A stretch of 17,395 nucleotides of DNA from Coemansia sp. RSA 1804 (Eukaryota; Kickxellomycota; Kickxellomycetes; Kickxellales; Kickxellaceae): contig JANBTH010000439.1 of assembly GCA_027578815.1 (NCBI GenBank), positions 1 through 17,395 of the forward strand, read 5' to 3'. This document shows positions 7,426-15,821 of this stretch, in pieces. Numbering within the stretch: the stretch's first letter is position 1; every line of letters begins with the position of its first letter. The position numbers and the translations under genes were made by a program. Under the pieces are notes generated by a model, which searched no databases, was not told the origin of the DNA, and worked only from the letters and a program-made list of their open reading frames with translations.

Positions 7426-9339
7426 ATGCTGGACCAATTCACCATCGCGACCAAGGGCGGGGTGGTGCTGTGGGACAAGAAGTACACGGAGATGGCGGGG
7501 ACGCCGGCGAACACGCTGATCCAGACAGAGCTGATCCCCGCAGGCGGCGGCGGCGGAGAGCAGCAGCAAACGAGAGCCAGGCGGTACACGACGGGGCCGT
7601 ACGCGGTGCAGTGGACGTTTGCCAACGAGCTCAACGTGATCTTCGTGGCGGTGTACCAGAAGATCCTGCAGCTGCCGTACATCGACGAGCTGCTGCGGGC
7701 GGTGAAGCGGCACTTTGTCAGGCGGTTCGAGGACGAGATCAGGGCGCTGGGCGCGACGACAACGGAGGCGGGCGGTGGAGCGGCGATGCTGGCTGCCTTT
7801 CCGGACTTCGGGGCGTTTGACGAGGAGTTCGAGAACGTGTGGAGGGCCGTGGAGGAGAGGGACAGGCGCGAGCGGGCGGCGGGGCGCGTGGGGGGCACGC
7901 CGCGCAGGTTCGAGGATACCAGGAAGTTCCAGACCACGGCCAAGGGCGCAATGGCCGAGATGGCGGAGCTGGCCGAGGCCAAGGACGTGGCCTTCAGCGA
8001 CGCCGCCAAAGACACCGCCAGTGGCCGCAGACAGGCGCCCAGGATGCGCGCCTGGAGCGGGCGCAAGGGCGACGGCGGCGATGCGGCGGGAAAGAAGGCA
8101 AAGGCGAAGAAGGGCGCCAAGGAGAACAGAGTGTGGGGCGACCGCGTGACCAAGGAGGCGATGGCAGCGCTGGACTACGGCAGGAGCAGCGATGCCGCCG
8201 ACAGCGGACCCGAAGAGCGCGCAGCTGCGGCAGCGCTGGTGGACGAGCGGTCCAAGGGGACGCGCACGGCCGACGGCGTCTACGAGGTGGCCGACGTGGC
8301 CGAGAGAGCCGGCGAGGGAGCCGCAGGCTTTGTGCTGCTGGACGATGAGGAAGGCGACGGCGGCGGCGACAGGGGATCCGAATCCAGCAGCGGGCTGCTC
8401 GGCATGTTCCGCAGCCTGACGCGCGGGCGCGTGCTGACGGCAGAGGTGCTGGCGGAGCCGATGGCGCGGATGCGCGAGCACCTGGCGAACAAGAACGTGG
8501 CGGCGGAGATCGCAGACCAGATCTGCCAGACGGTGGCCAAGGGCATGGTCGGCGTGCGCGTGGGCGGCCTGCACAGCATCCGCGCCCTGGTGGAGCAGCA
8601 CATGGAGGTAGCGCTGACGCGCATCCTGACGCCGGTATCGTCCACCGACATCATCCGCGACATCGACCACACGCGCACGCACGGCGCCCGGCGGCCCTAC
8701 ACGATGGCCTTTGTCGGCGTCAACGGCGTGGGCAAGTCGACCAACCTGTCCAAGGTGTGCTACTGGCTGCTGCAGAACAACAAGCGCGTGCTGGTGGCTG
8801 CCTGCGACACCTTCCGGTCGGGCGCCGTCGAGCAGCTGCGCGTGCACGTGCGCAACCTGCGTGCGCTGGCTGGGTCCGACAACGTCGAGATCTTCGAGCG
8901 CGGCTACGGCAAGGACTCGGCCGCCATTGCCAAGGACGCCATTGCCTTTGCTGCTGCCTCCGACTTCGATGTCGTGCTGATCGACACCGCCGGCCGCATG
9001 CAGGACAACGAGCCGCTGATGCGCGCGCTGGCCAAGCTGGTCAGCGTCAACGCGCCCGACAAGATCCTGTTCGTTGGCGAGGCCCTCGTTGGCAACGAGG
9101 CCGTCGACCAGCTGCTCAAGTTCAACCAGGCGCTGCGCGACTTCTCCGGCCAGGCCAACCCCCGCCACATCGACGCCATCATCCTGACAAAGTTCGACAC
9201 CATCGACGACCGCGTCGGCGCTGCGCTGTCCATGACCTACACCACCGGCCAGCCTATCGTCTTCGTCGGCACCGGCCAGACCTACACCGATCTGCGCAAG
9301 ATGAACGTCGCCCAGGTCATCCGCGCGCTTCTGCGCTGA
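7426..9339 (+). CDS. SRPRA: Signal recognition particle receptor subunit alpha (SRP54-type GTPase)
   Basis: Receptor at the ER membrane that docks SRP-ribosome complexes and hands nascent chains to the translocon. The 637-residue intronless frame has the full eukaryotic layout. Residues 1 to about 150 are the SRX domain (MLDQFTIATKGGVVLWDKKY), which binds the beta subunit. A charged, Ala/Lys/Gly-rich linker runs to about 325, and the NG GTPase domain to the end. The GTPase motifs are intact: the P-loop GVNGVGKST at 431-439, the SRP-GTPase box DTFRSGAVEQL, G3 DTAGR at 520-524, G4 TKFD at 588-591, and the closing GTGQTYTDLRKM. It ends normally in VIRALLR. The linker is basic, as expected for ribosome and RNA contact. 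Its start ATG follows ATCCGCG and gives the conserved SRX start. It converges with the STIMATE-like gene. Confidence 0.97.
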   Translation: MLDQFTIATKGGVVLWDKKYTEMAGTPANTLIQTELIPAGGGGGEQQQTRARRYTTGPYAVQWTFANELNVIFVAVYQKILQLPYIDELLRAVKRHFVRRFEDEIRALGATTTEAGGGAAMLAAFPDFGAFDEEFENVWRAVEERDRRERAAGRVGGTPRRFEDTRKFQTTAKGAMAEMAELAEAKDVAFSDAAKDTASGRRQAPRMRAWSGRKGDGGDAAGKKAKAKKGAKENRVWGDRVTKEAMAALDYGRSSDAADSGPEERAAAAALVDERSKGTRTADGVYEVADVAERAGEGAAGFVLLDDEEGDGGGDRGSESSSGLLGMFRSLTRGRVLTAEVLAEPMARMREHLANKNVAAEIADQICQTVAKGMVGVRVGGLHSIRALVEQHMEVALTRILTPVSSTDIIRDIDHTRTHGARRPYTMAFVGVNGVGKSTNLSKVCYWLLQNNKRVLVAACDTFRSGAVEQLRVHVRNLRALAGSDNVEIFERGYGKDSAAIAKDAIAFAAASDFDVVLIDTAGRMQDNEPLMRALAKLVSVNAPDKILFVGEALVGNEAVDQLLKFNQALRDFSGQANPRHIDAIILTKFDTIDDRVGAALSMTYTTGQPIVFVGTGQTYTDLRKMNVAQVIRALLR

Positions 9340-9549
9340 CCGGGAAGCATGAAAAGGATGGTGGTGGTGGTGTTGTATTGAAAAGGTGTGTGGAGGGCGG
9401 GATGTGCTTCTTAACTAGTGGGTTTTCTATTGTTTTGATCTTTTGTTTTGCTTCGCTCTGTCTTCCGGATCCGGCAGTGGCCATCGGAAGCAGAGAAAGA
9501 AAACCAGGTAATGAGGATATTGTTACAACCATCGAGAGATAGCAATGAC
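9340..9549. other. Convergent 3' spacer, SRPRA / STIMATE-like
   Basis: 210 bases separate the stop codons of two convergent genes. It contains GGT-repeat and T-rich stretches and no canonical AATAAA on either strand that I noticed. The transcripts probably overlap or end within it. Confidence 0.5.
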
Positions 9550-10860
9550 TCAGTCGTCGCGCGGCTTCCGAGCTGATTTGTCGCCTTGGCCGGCAGTCCT
9601 GCTGCCAGACACGCTGTCGCCGCTGCCTCTGCCACTGCTGGTACTGGAGCCGTGGGCATAGTCGTAGCCGTAGCCAGAACCGTCGCTATCGTCATCGTCA
9701 GAAAACGTGTGCATCTTGTATATGCTGTGCAGGTTGGAGTGCGCGGGGCTGGGCATCACAATGTCCGCCATGTCCACCGGCAAGTGCGCTGCGTGGCGGG
9801 ACAGGTGCGGCGCGCTGCCCACGAGCGTTGCGCCGCTGGATCCCAGCGTGTTGGCGGCATCGGGCGCCATCTCGTAGCCAGCAGCGCGCGCAGTCCCGGC
9901 GCTGCCGCTGGTTCCGTCGGCGTCGTCCTCGGTTGCGAGCGGCATGTGGCCAGACGCCGAGCGTATCTCGCGCCGCAGCTTGCGCTTGATGAACTGGTCC
10001 AGCACCCACGACTCGAAGATGTTGAGCACCAGCGGCCAGAACGCCATCACGAATACTATCTGCAGCCGCGCGCTGTCTGCCATCTGCACGGGCTTGAGCA
10101 CGACGTCGCCGACTACGACCAGTGCGGGAAACAGCGCGATGAGCGCCACCACGCTGAGCTTCATGCCGACCATGCTGGCGCAGAAGATCGTCGCCTGCTT
10201 CGCCCACCGTCGCCAGTCCGGAGGCGTGCCGTAGTCGCCCGACTCGAGGCCCTTGGTTGCGCCCGCCCACGCTGCCAGCCGCTCGAACAGCCGCAGATAC
10301 AGCGCTACAAACAGAATCCCCACCGTGCAGTCCATCGTCAGATTCAGCACGTACCACGAGCACGGGTTTGTGCCGCCGCCGCCGCCGCTGCCTGCGTCTT
10401 GCTGCTGTTGCCCATTGCTGTTGTTGCTGTTGTTGTTGCCGCCGCCGCTCAGCGCCGACACAAGCAGGTTGGCCATGTGCATCAGTCCGCCTGAGATCAT
10501 CTGCTTGCTGACATCGAACGCCCACACCGTCCACGTGCGCTGCGGCCGCTCAAAGTGCCGCTTGATCATCAGCGTCGAGAACCCGAGTGTCCCCACCAGC
10601 ACCTGCACCAGTATCGAGAACCCGCCCACCAGCTTGCAGTCCAGCAGCTCGTCGTTGCTGGGGACCGCCAGCAGCGACGCAGTAGACGAGGGCGTGGGCA
10701 GTAATCCCAGGGTTGCTGTGTGCGAAGAAGGGTCCTCTGGCCCCCAGGGCCCCGTTGCTGTGGATAATGCGGTTGTGGCTATTGTTGCTGCTGCTGCTGC
10801 TGCGGCCATTGCTGCCGTCGTGGCCGTTGGCAGGGCCGCCGACAAGACGCCCGAGCTCAT
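9550..10860 (-). CDS. STIMATE/YPL162C-family multi-pass membrane protein
   Basis: 436-residue membrane protein of the family that includes yeast vacuolar membrane protein YPL162C and animal STIMATE (TMEM110), an ER protein promoting STIM1 activation at ER-plasma membrane junctions. About five membrane segments are visible near residues 77-99, 121-137, 169-195, 222-255 and 266-290. Conserved family words include RTWTVWAFDVSKQM, SWYVLNLTMDCTVGI, ESGDYG (206-211) and LQIVFVMAFWPLVLN. The N-terminus has an Ala run (residues 18-25), and the loop before segment 3 has Asn, Gln and Gly runs (139-163). The cytosolic tail (from about 291) is basic at first, then acidic and Ser/Gly-rich. These low-complexity stretches look lineage-specific. 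Family membership is solid. Fungi lack STIM, so the animal role should not be carried over. It is intronless. Confidence 0.88.
   Translation of the reverse strand: MSSGVLSAALPTATTAAMAAAAAAATIATTALSTATGPWGPEDPSSHTATLGLLPTPSSTASLLAVPSNDELLDCKLVGGFSILVQVLVGTLGFSTLMIKRHFERPQRTWTVWAFDVSKQMISGGLMHMANLLVSALSGGGNNNSNNSNGQQQQDAGSGGGGGTNPCSWYVLNLTMDCTVGILFVALYLRLFERLAAWAGATKGLESGDYGTPPDWRRWAKQATIFCASMVGMKLSVVALIALFPALVVVGDVVLKPVQMADSARLQIVFVMAFWPLVLNIFESWVLDQFIKRKLRREIRSASGHMPLATEDDADGTSGSAGTARAAGYEMAPDAANTLGSSGATLVGSAPHLSRHAAHLPVDMADIVMPSPAHSNLHSIYKMHTFSDDDDSDGSGYGYDYAHGSSTSSGRGSGDSVSGSRTAGQGDKSARKPRDD
10789..10806. repeat. GCT trinucleotide repeat in the STIMATE-like gene
   Basis: A short (GCT)n tract in the plus-strand sequence encodes the N-terminal alanine run of the minus-strand protein. 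A second, mixed GTT/GCT/GCC tract at about 10368-10447 encodes its Asn, Gln and Gly runs. Both are coding microsatellites likely to vary between strains. Confidence 0.6.
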
Positions 10861-11472
10861 TCTGCGCTCAAAGGGGGATGATGATGACTAGTGGTGGCGG
10901 TGAAACAAAAGGTAAAGAAAAGAAAGGGGACACGATGGGTGATGATCGGCTCTGCTTGGTCTGGACCGCCTTGTCCTTTATTTCTTACTAGAGGGATCCT
11001 CAAAGAGCGGGATTGTTGTAGTGTAACAGTAATAGAATAAGGAGAAACAAGTCCTTTTTCTCAGACTCAAATACAAAAGCAAAATAAGGAAAAGGAAAGA
11101 AGAAAGTGCGAATTTGTTTCCAGCCGGGACGGGAGAAAGTGGATAAAAGAAATACCCACTAGCCGCACCCCGTTATTCGAAGAAGAAAGCTATCTATAAA
11201 GTAACAAGGAAGAAAAGGCGAGAAGAATGAAAGTCATAAAGAGAGAAAGAGAAAAGAGAAACAAAAAGTCGAATGCGGATGTAAAATCAAAAGTGGGAAA
11301 AAAAGGACCAAAGCCGCATTAAGCCAGTGTTCCAGAAGAAAAAAAGAACAAAAATAAACCAAGCGGAAAAAAGAAAATTTAGGGGCCAGCACCTCTGCTT
11401 TTTATAGCTACTCAATTTACCCCCTCCCGCTCACGCATGCAGCCTTCCGCCCTCCGCCTTTCTTCTCGCGGT
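10861..11472. promoter_or_regulatory. Long pyrimidine-rich upstream region of the STIMATE-like gene
   Basis: This 612-base region lies between the kinase stop and the STIMATE-like ATG, both on the minus strand. About 11040-11390 is strongly purine-rich on the plus strand, so CT-rich in the sense of the downstream gene. A minus-strand TATAAAAA lies at about 11399-11406, close after the kinase stop. If used, it predicts a leader of about 500 bases, or a 5' UTR intron. No protein-coding frame is convincing. Confidence 0.5.
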
Positions 11473-13281
11473 CTAGCTCTTCTGGCGCTTAGTCGGCGGG
11501 CCCATGGACGCTGCATCGGCATCGGCACCAGCGTCTCCAGCACCATTGCTATCGCCGCTGCTATCGCTGCCGCCATTGCCACCGCCACCACCACCACCAC
11601 CACCAGACGCAGGCATGCACGCGGCGTACTGCTTGGCCAGCGCAGCCTCGTTGGCCGCGATCCACGGGTGGTTGAATGCCATCTCGACGGTCATGCGCTT
11701 GGTGGGGTCCGTGCGCAGAAGACTGCGAACAAAGGCCCTGCACTCGGGCGAGATGGCGGAGCGCCAGCAGTCGGCGGAGAAGTCGACGTGGCCGGACAGG
11801 ATCTGGGCGAACAGCGAGTGCGCCGTCCCGCCACCGCCGGCGGCACCAGACGCATCGTCGGCAGCGGTCTCATCGTCGCTGAACGGGAGCATGCCCGACA
11901 CCATGGCGTAGGTCATGACGCCCAGGCTCCAGCAGTCGACGGCCGTGGTGTACCCGACCTCCAGCGCCTGGCCCGGCCGAACGCCGGCCGCCACCATCTC
12001 GGGCGCAATGTACTGGAAGGTGCCGCACATCGTCTTCATCAGCCCGTGCTGGCCGGTCGCCTTGGCCATCCCAAAGTCCGTCAGCATCACCTGGCTGTAG
12101 GGGCTCCTGCTCACCAGCAGCGTGTTCTCGGGCTTCAGATCGCGGTGCGCAATGTTGGCGTCGTGGAGGTACTTGAGCGCCAGCAGCACCTGGTACACGA
12201 TGAACCGGGCCTCGGCCTCCGCCAGCCGCTCGTGGTCGTATATGTAGTCAAACAAATCGCCCCCGCGCAGCACCGGCATGAAGATGTGCACATGCCGCGC
12301 GGTCTCCACCACATCGTACACGCGCACGATGTTCGGGTGCCGGATCGCGCGCAGCAGGTTGATCTCGTGGATGTAGTTGGTGCCACCGCCCGCCGTGCCG
12401 TTGGCGCTGAAGTTGCGCTTCTCCATGATCTTCACCGCCATCTGCTGCTGCGTCTCCTTCTTGTACACCAGTCGGATCTCGGCAAACGTGCCCTTGCCCA
12501 GCACCGTGTCTGTGATCTGGTACTTGCTGTCCAGCACGCCGGTGCTGCTGTCGTCGCTCTTGTTGCGTCCCTGCACCCTGGCCACGTGCAGGTACGTGAA
12601 GTAGTATCCCTTTTTGATCTCGATGACGTCGCCGTGCGACAGGATCACCGACCGCCCCTTCCCGATCCGCTTGCTGTTCCCTAGCGCACATGAGAAGAAA
12701 AGAGAAGAGAAGAGAAGAGAGGAGAAAAATGGATGATTTAGCTAAATGCGTTCCCGCTTCTCACCCAGTCGTCGCCTGAATACACGCAATCAAATGAAAT
12801 CAAATCAGCTGCTTTCAATAATGCCACTTACAGAACGTGCCGTTGGAGCTCAGGTCCTCGCACACAACCAGGTGGTCGCGCGTCTCCTTGTCAATCGTCG
12901 CCTTGACCGTGCAGTGTCTGTTCGACGACACGCTGCTGGTGACCTGCACATGGCACGACCGGTGTCTGCCAATAACCACCGGCGAGTCCAGGAATATGTC
13001 GTGATCTACTTACGAAAAAGGTAAAAGTTAAACAACATCCAGCCAGCACAGCGGCTCTACTTAGTCGGCTATTTCAGTCACAAACACCGGTGCATTAGAG
13101 TAAAAGATGGCAGCAGTAGCAACGTACCGGATATCTGGCCGCCGCGCTTCCACACCAGTTTCCCCACGGGCTTCTGGCGCGCAGCTGTCACCTGCGACGC
13201 GTCGTCCTGCGTGAACTGCGTGGCCTCCTCGAACGGCTGCGTTGGCTGCGTGTAGTCAATGTGGTCCTCGAGCGACGTCAT
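11473..13281 (-). CDS. CDS1: FHA-domain checkpoint kinase, Chk2/Cds1/Rad53 family (three exons)
   Basis: Ser/Thr effector kinase of the DNA-damage and replication checkpoint, in the nucleus. Exons on the minus strand are 13281-13128, 13005-12832 and 12680-11473, giving 511 residues. Residues 10-25 hold four TQ pairs (YTQPTQPFEEATQFTQ), the ATM/ATR target cluster seen in Chk2. One FHA domain follows, with GRHRS (64-68), SSNRH (78-82) and SSNGTF (104-109), assembled across both splice junctions. The kinase domain has the glycine loop GKGTF, Lys193 (AVK), Glu215, HRDLKPEN (Asp290), DFG (311-313) and APE (335-337). The C-terminus has a glycine run and ends PPTKRQKS, a likely nuclear signal. One FHA fits Cds1/Chk2 rather than two-FHA Rad53; Dun1 is less likely given the TQ cluster. 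A good acceptor (TTCTTACCAG ending at 13299) just upstream allows a 5' UTR intron or an extra N-terminal exon. Confidence 0.93.
12697..12723. repeat. AGAGA-type pentanucleotide repeat in kinase intron 2
   Basis: Imperfect tandem GAAGA/AGAGA units on the plus strand lie inside the intron at 12681-12831. In the sense of the minus-strand gene this is a TCTTC repeat just before the 3' splice site, so it serves as the polypyrimidine tract. Confidence 0.6.
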
Positions 13282-13748
13282 TCCCCCACCACCTAATTCT
13301 GGTAAGAACAGTAAAGAAGAACAAGGGCGTTCCTGTGCGATGGAATATAATGTGAATATGTGTGATATACGCTGGCAGTAGGGGCAATAGAGAGAAAGTC
13401 GCGTTGATATATTTCTTATCCAGACAAAAAAAAGCAAGCAAACAGCAAAAGAAACGCGCAAAGAAACAATGAAGAGAGAAAAAGGAACCACGAAATCAGC
13501 CGCTTCGTCACGAATACAGCTTTTATTTTTTGGTTCCGAACCACTTCTTTCGCGTGCATTTTTCCCTTGTGGCTGCGGGCAGAATTGCGGGATTGGCTGC
13601 GCAGGCGGATTAGCCTGGGACCGAGACAGCGCAGAGGCTTCCTGTACTGCCAGAGCTGGTTCGTTTTCTGATCCACGGCGCATTAAGAACAACAGCAGCA
13701 ACAAAATCCAAAATAAGACTAAATTACACGGCCATCGACTGCAGACCC
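13282..13748. promoter_or_regulatory. Upstream region of the checkpoint kinase with G1/S-like motifs
   Basis: 467 bases lie between the PEX2 stop and the kinase ATG. The kinase frame stays open upstream through part of it, but the translation is hydrophobic and low-complexity and unlike the family. Three motifs resembling fungal G1/S sites are present: GAAACGCGCAAAG at 13451-13463 (E2F/MCB-like), CACGAAA at 13489-13495 (an exact SCB core) and TTTCGCGTG at 13548-13556. Their use is inference. Confidence 0.45.
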
Positions 13749-14834
13749 TCAGCAGGCCTGGTAGATGCGATCGACGTGGCTGCCGCACCGCAGGCACGAG
13801 CACTCGTCGGCCTCGGCCAGCATCCGCGTCCTGATACACACATAGCAGTAGGTGTGGGCGCACGGCGTCACATAGGGGTTGACGGCCCTGTGCGGCGACT
13901 GCGATGCGCCAGAACCAACGCCAACATCGGCATCAATGCCCACACCCGCGCCAGCACCGGAGCCCTCTGCGGTGGTAGCGCAGATGGCGCACACGCCGTC
14001 GGGCAGTGCGGCAATGGCAGGATCGACGGCGGCGGCGGCCGAGACTCCCACGACAGCGCGCAGCTGGCGGGCGGCCCAGGCGCGCACGCGGGCGGGGTTG
14101 ACGAGCGGGACGGCAAACATCACGAACTCCGTGAACGCGTGCCACACGAGCTGGCGGTTGAGGAACTCGAACGACACCGAGTGGTCCAGCTGGGGCCGCG
14201 CACTGACCAGCCGCAACCGCAGGACGCGCTCCGCAATGGTCCGGTACTGCCCGGCCCCCATGTACACCACAAGGTTGACCAGGGCAGCCAGACGCGCCAC
14301 GCGCTCGATGCGCTGCACCGCTCTCCACGCCCGGGCCCGCACACTGCCGCTCGGCTCGTTGGCCCAGCCGCGCGCCGATACCGCCGCAACAACGCGGCGC
14401 CACGCGTACCGCCCCACAACGGTGACCAGCCCAAGCATCCACAGCCGCTGCGCAAACCCGCGCCCCGTGCGCGCGTACTCCAGGTTCTGCACCATCTGCC
14501 CGTACGTTGCGCGCCGCCTTGCCGACCCCGCCGACAACGCAAACAGGGCGGCCCCGATTGCCGCGTCCACTTCGTTGCGGTACCGGTCGACGAATCGCGA
14601 GTCCACCAGCGAGAACGCCCGGCGCACGGGGTCCCGGATCATCCCCGCCACCTCGTCGTCCAGGAGCTCTGCGTCCAGCTTGTTCACGCGGCCGCTGCGT
14701 GGCACCACCACCACCACTCCTCCCCTGCCATTGTCTGCGTCCGACAGATGCGCTGCTGTCTGCCGCCACACGTGTTTCCACGGCTGCTGTGGCGCCTGTT
14801 GCGGCGGAAGCGTGATCCGGCTGCTGTGTGCCAT
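13749..14834 (-). CDS. PEX2: Peroxin-2, peroxisomal RING E3 ubiquitin ligase
   Basis: Peroxisomal membrane RING ligase that works with PEX10 and PEX12 to ubiquitinate the import receptor PEX5 for recycling. The 361-residue intronless frame carries the PEX2 words RVNKLDAELLDDEV, GRYAWRRV and FEFLNRQLVWHAFTEFVMF, then a C-terminal RING. The ligands are C282-X2-C285, C325, H327, C330-X2-C333 and C347-X2-C350 in HTYCYVC and CLRC, a C3HC4 pattern. A Gly/Ala/Val-rich insertion of about 30 residues sits between Cys285 and Cys325, longer than I expect for PEX2. The frame is open upstream only through a TTG; the ATG at 14834 (context ACAATGGC) is the better start. The protein is Arg- and Ala-rich. Identity is secure. 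Confidence 0.93.
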   Translation of the reverse strand: MAHSSRITLPPQQAPQQPWKHVWRQTAAHLSDADNGRGGVVVVVPRSGRVNKLDAELLDDEVAGMIRDPVRRAFSLVDSRFVDRYRNEVDAAIGAALFALSAGSARRRATYGQMVQNLEYARTGRGFAQRLWMLGLVTVVGRYAWRRVVAAVSARGWANEPSGSVRARAWRAVQRIERVARLAALVNLVVYMGAGQYRTIAERVLRLRLVSARPQLDHSVSFEFLNRQLVWHAFTEFVMFAVPLVNPARVRAWAARQLRAVVGVSAAAAVDPAIAALPDGVCAICATTAEGSGAGAGVGIDADVGVGSGASQSPHRAVNPYVTPCAHTYCYVCIRTRMLAEADECSCLRCGSHVDRIYQAC

Positions 14835-15821
14835 TGTCTGTGGAGTAGAGCCCAGCGGTGAGAGCGAATGCAAGCGAGTAAGGGAGAAAAGGACGCAGGA
14901 ATTACAATAAATGAAATAAAAGTACAGCCAAGAAGGGCATTAATAATCAACGTAGCGAGATGAAGAAAAAGCCGAGGAAAGGAAGCTCGCTTCTTGTGTT
15001 CGTTGATAAAAGCCGCAATGCGTAGCCTGGCTTAATCCATCGCCGCTTGATTCGCATCCAGAGGTGATTAGGATCTATGCAGGCAGCGGACCGATTGGCG
15101 AAGAGAAGGCTGATTTTGACGCCTGTTTTTTTCATCAATGGGCTGCAAGCGGCTCTTCAGCCAGTTCCATCCAGAAATAAAGACGAAATCTCTCACTCAC
15201 TTCGTTCAGGGAAGAAGAAGAAGCGGTGTCTTTCTCCGCTCTCGCCCCACACGCACAAACGCGCCGCCTTTACAAGGGCGCTTTCCTTCAATTGAGAGAT
15301 CCTTTTTTTGGTTCCCACCTTTATCCCCCTTCTTTCCGCATTGTCATTGTGCGAAGCTTTTGTGGGATCCTTTTTTTAGAAAGTATTTTTGGGGCTCGTT
15401 ATGAGAGAGAAAACAACGCAAAAACAAAAGCTCACCATCTTCCTGGCGTTTTTCCTTCTTTTTCTTTAAATCTGCAGTTTTTGTTTTTTATTTTCGTTTC
15501 CATTTGTTCCCCTTCCACCACCACTATCTTGTTATACCCTTTTATACTTTGAATTTCCTGGTATTCCTCTTTTGCCTCTCTTCCCTCACTCAGCCTTCTT
15601 GCCTCCTCCTTTCCCTCTTTTGTTATCCGGAAAAACACGCACAAGGGGTTTTTGTTTCCACTCCCTCGGCCCACAAAGTATCGGCATTAATCTTCCCCCC
15701 CCCCACTCGAAACAACACGGCATACACTTTCATCGCCCCCAGTGTGATAAATACGGCCTGACTTTGCAGCAGCAGCACCACTGAGCCCGTCGGCATAAAC
15801 ACAACCCACAAAGCACCAGAC
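14835..15821. promoter_or_regulatory. Divergent promoter region, PEX2 / wall protein
   Basis: 987 bases lie between divergent starts, the longest spacer after the left end of the window. Bases 15300-15720 are strongly T/C-rich on the plus strand, as in long leaders or 5' UTR introns of highly expressed fungal genes. A C8-9 run occurs near 15697. I found no conserved frame; small open frames here have no domain. Large size and pyrimidine tracts suggest most of it serves the wall-protein gene. Confidence 0.5.

Noticed and set aside
7366..9168. 600-codon minus-strand open frame opposite SRPRA
   Set aside because: It mirrors a strongly GC3-biased real gene. The translation is His/Arg/Leu-rich with no domain, as expected from antisense of G/C-ending codons.
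9586..10494. 302-codon plus-strand open frame opposite the STIMATE-like gene
   Set aside because: Antisense shadow without membrane segments or motifs.
10930..10985. TGATGA word suggesting a box C/D snoRNA
   Set aside because: No box D (CTGA) at a suitable distance and no terminal stem.
11437..12684. 415-codon plus-strand open frame opposite the checkpoint kinase
   Set aside because: Antisense shadow of the kinase exon. Composition is His/Val/Arg-rich and there is no family resemblance.
13500..13600. tRNA-like B-box word (GGTTCCGAACC)
   Set aside because: It does not match the GGTTCGANTCC consensus, and no cloverleaf or A box is found around it.
13776..14861. 361-codon plus-strand open frame opposite PEX2
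   Set aside because: Antisense shadow. PEX2 motifs and RING ligands on the minus strand are unambiguous.
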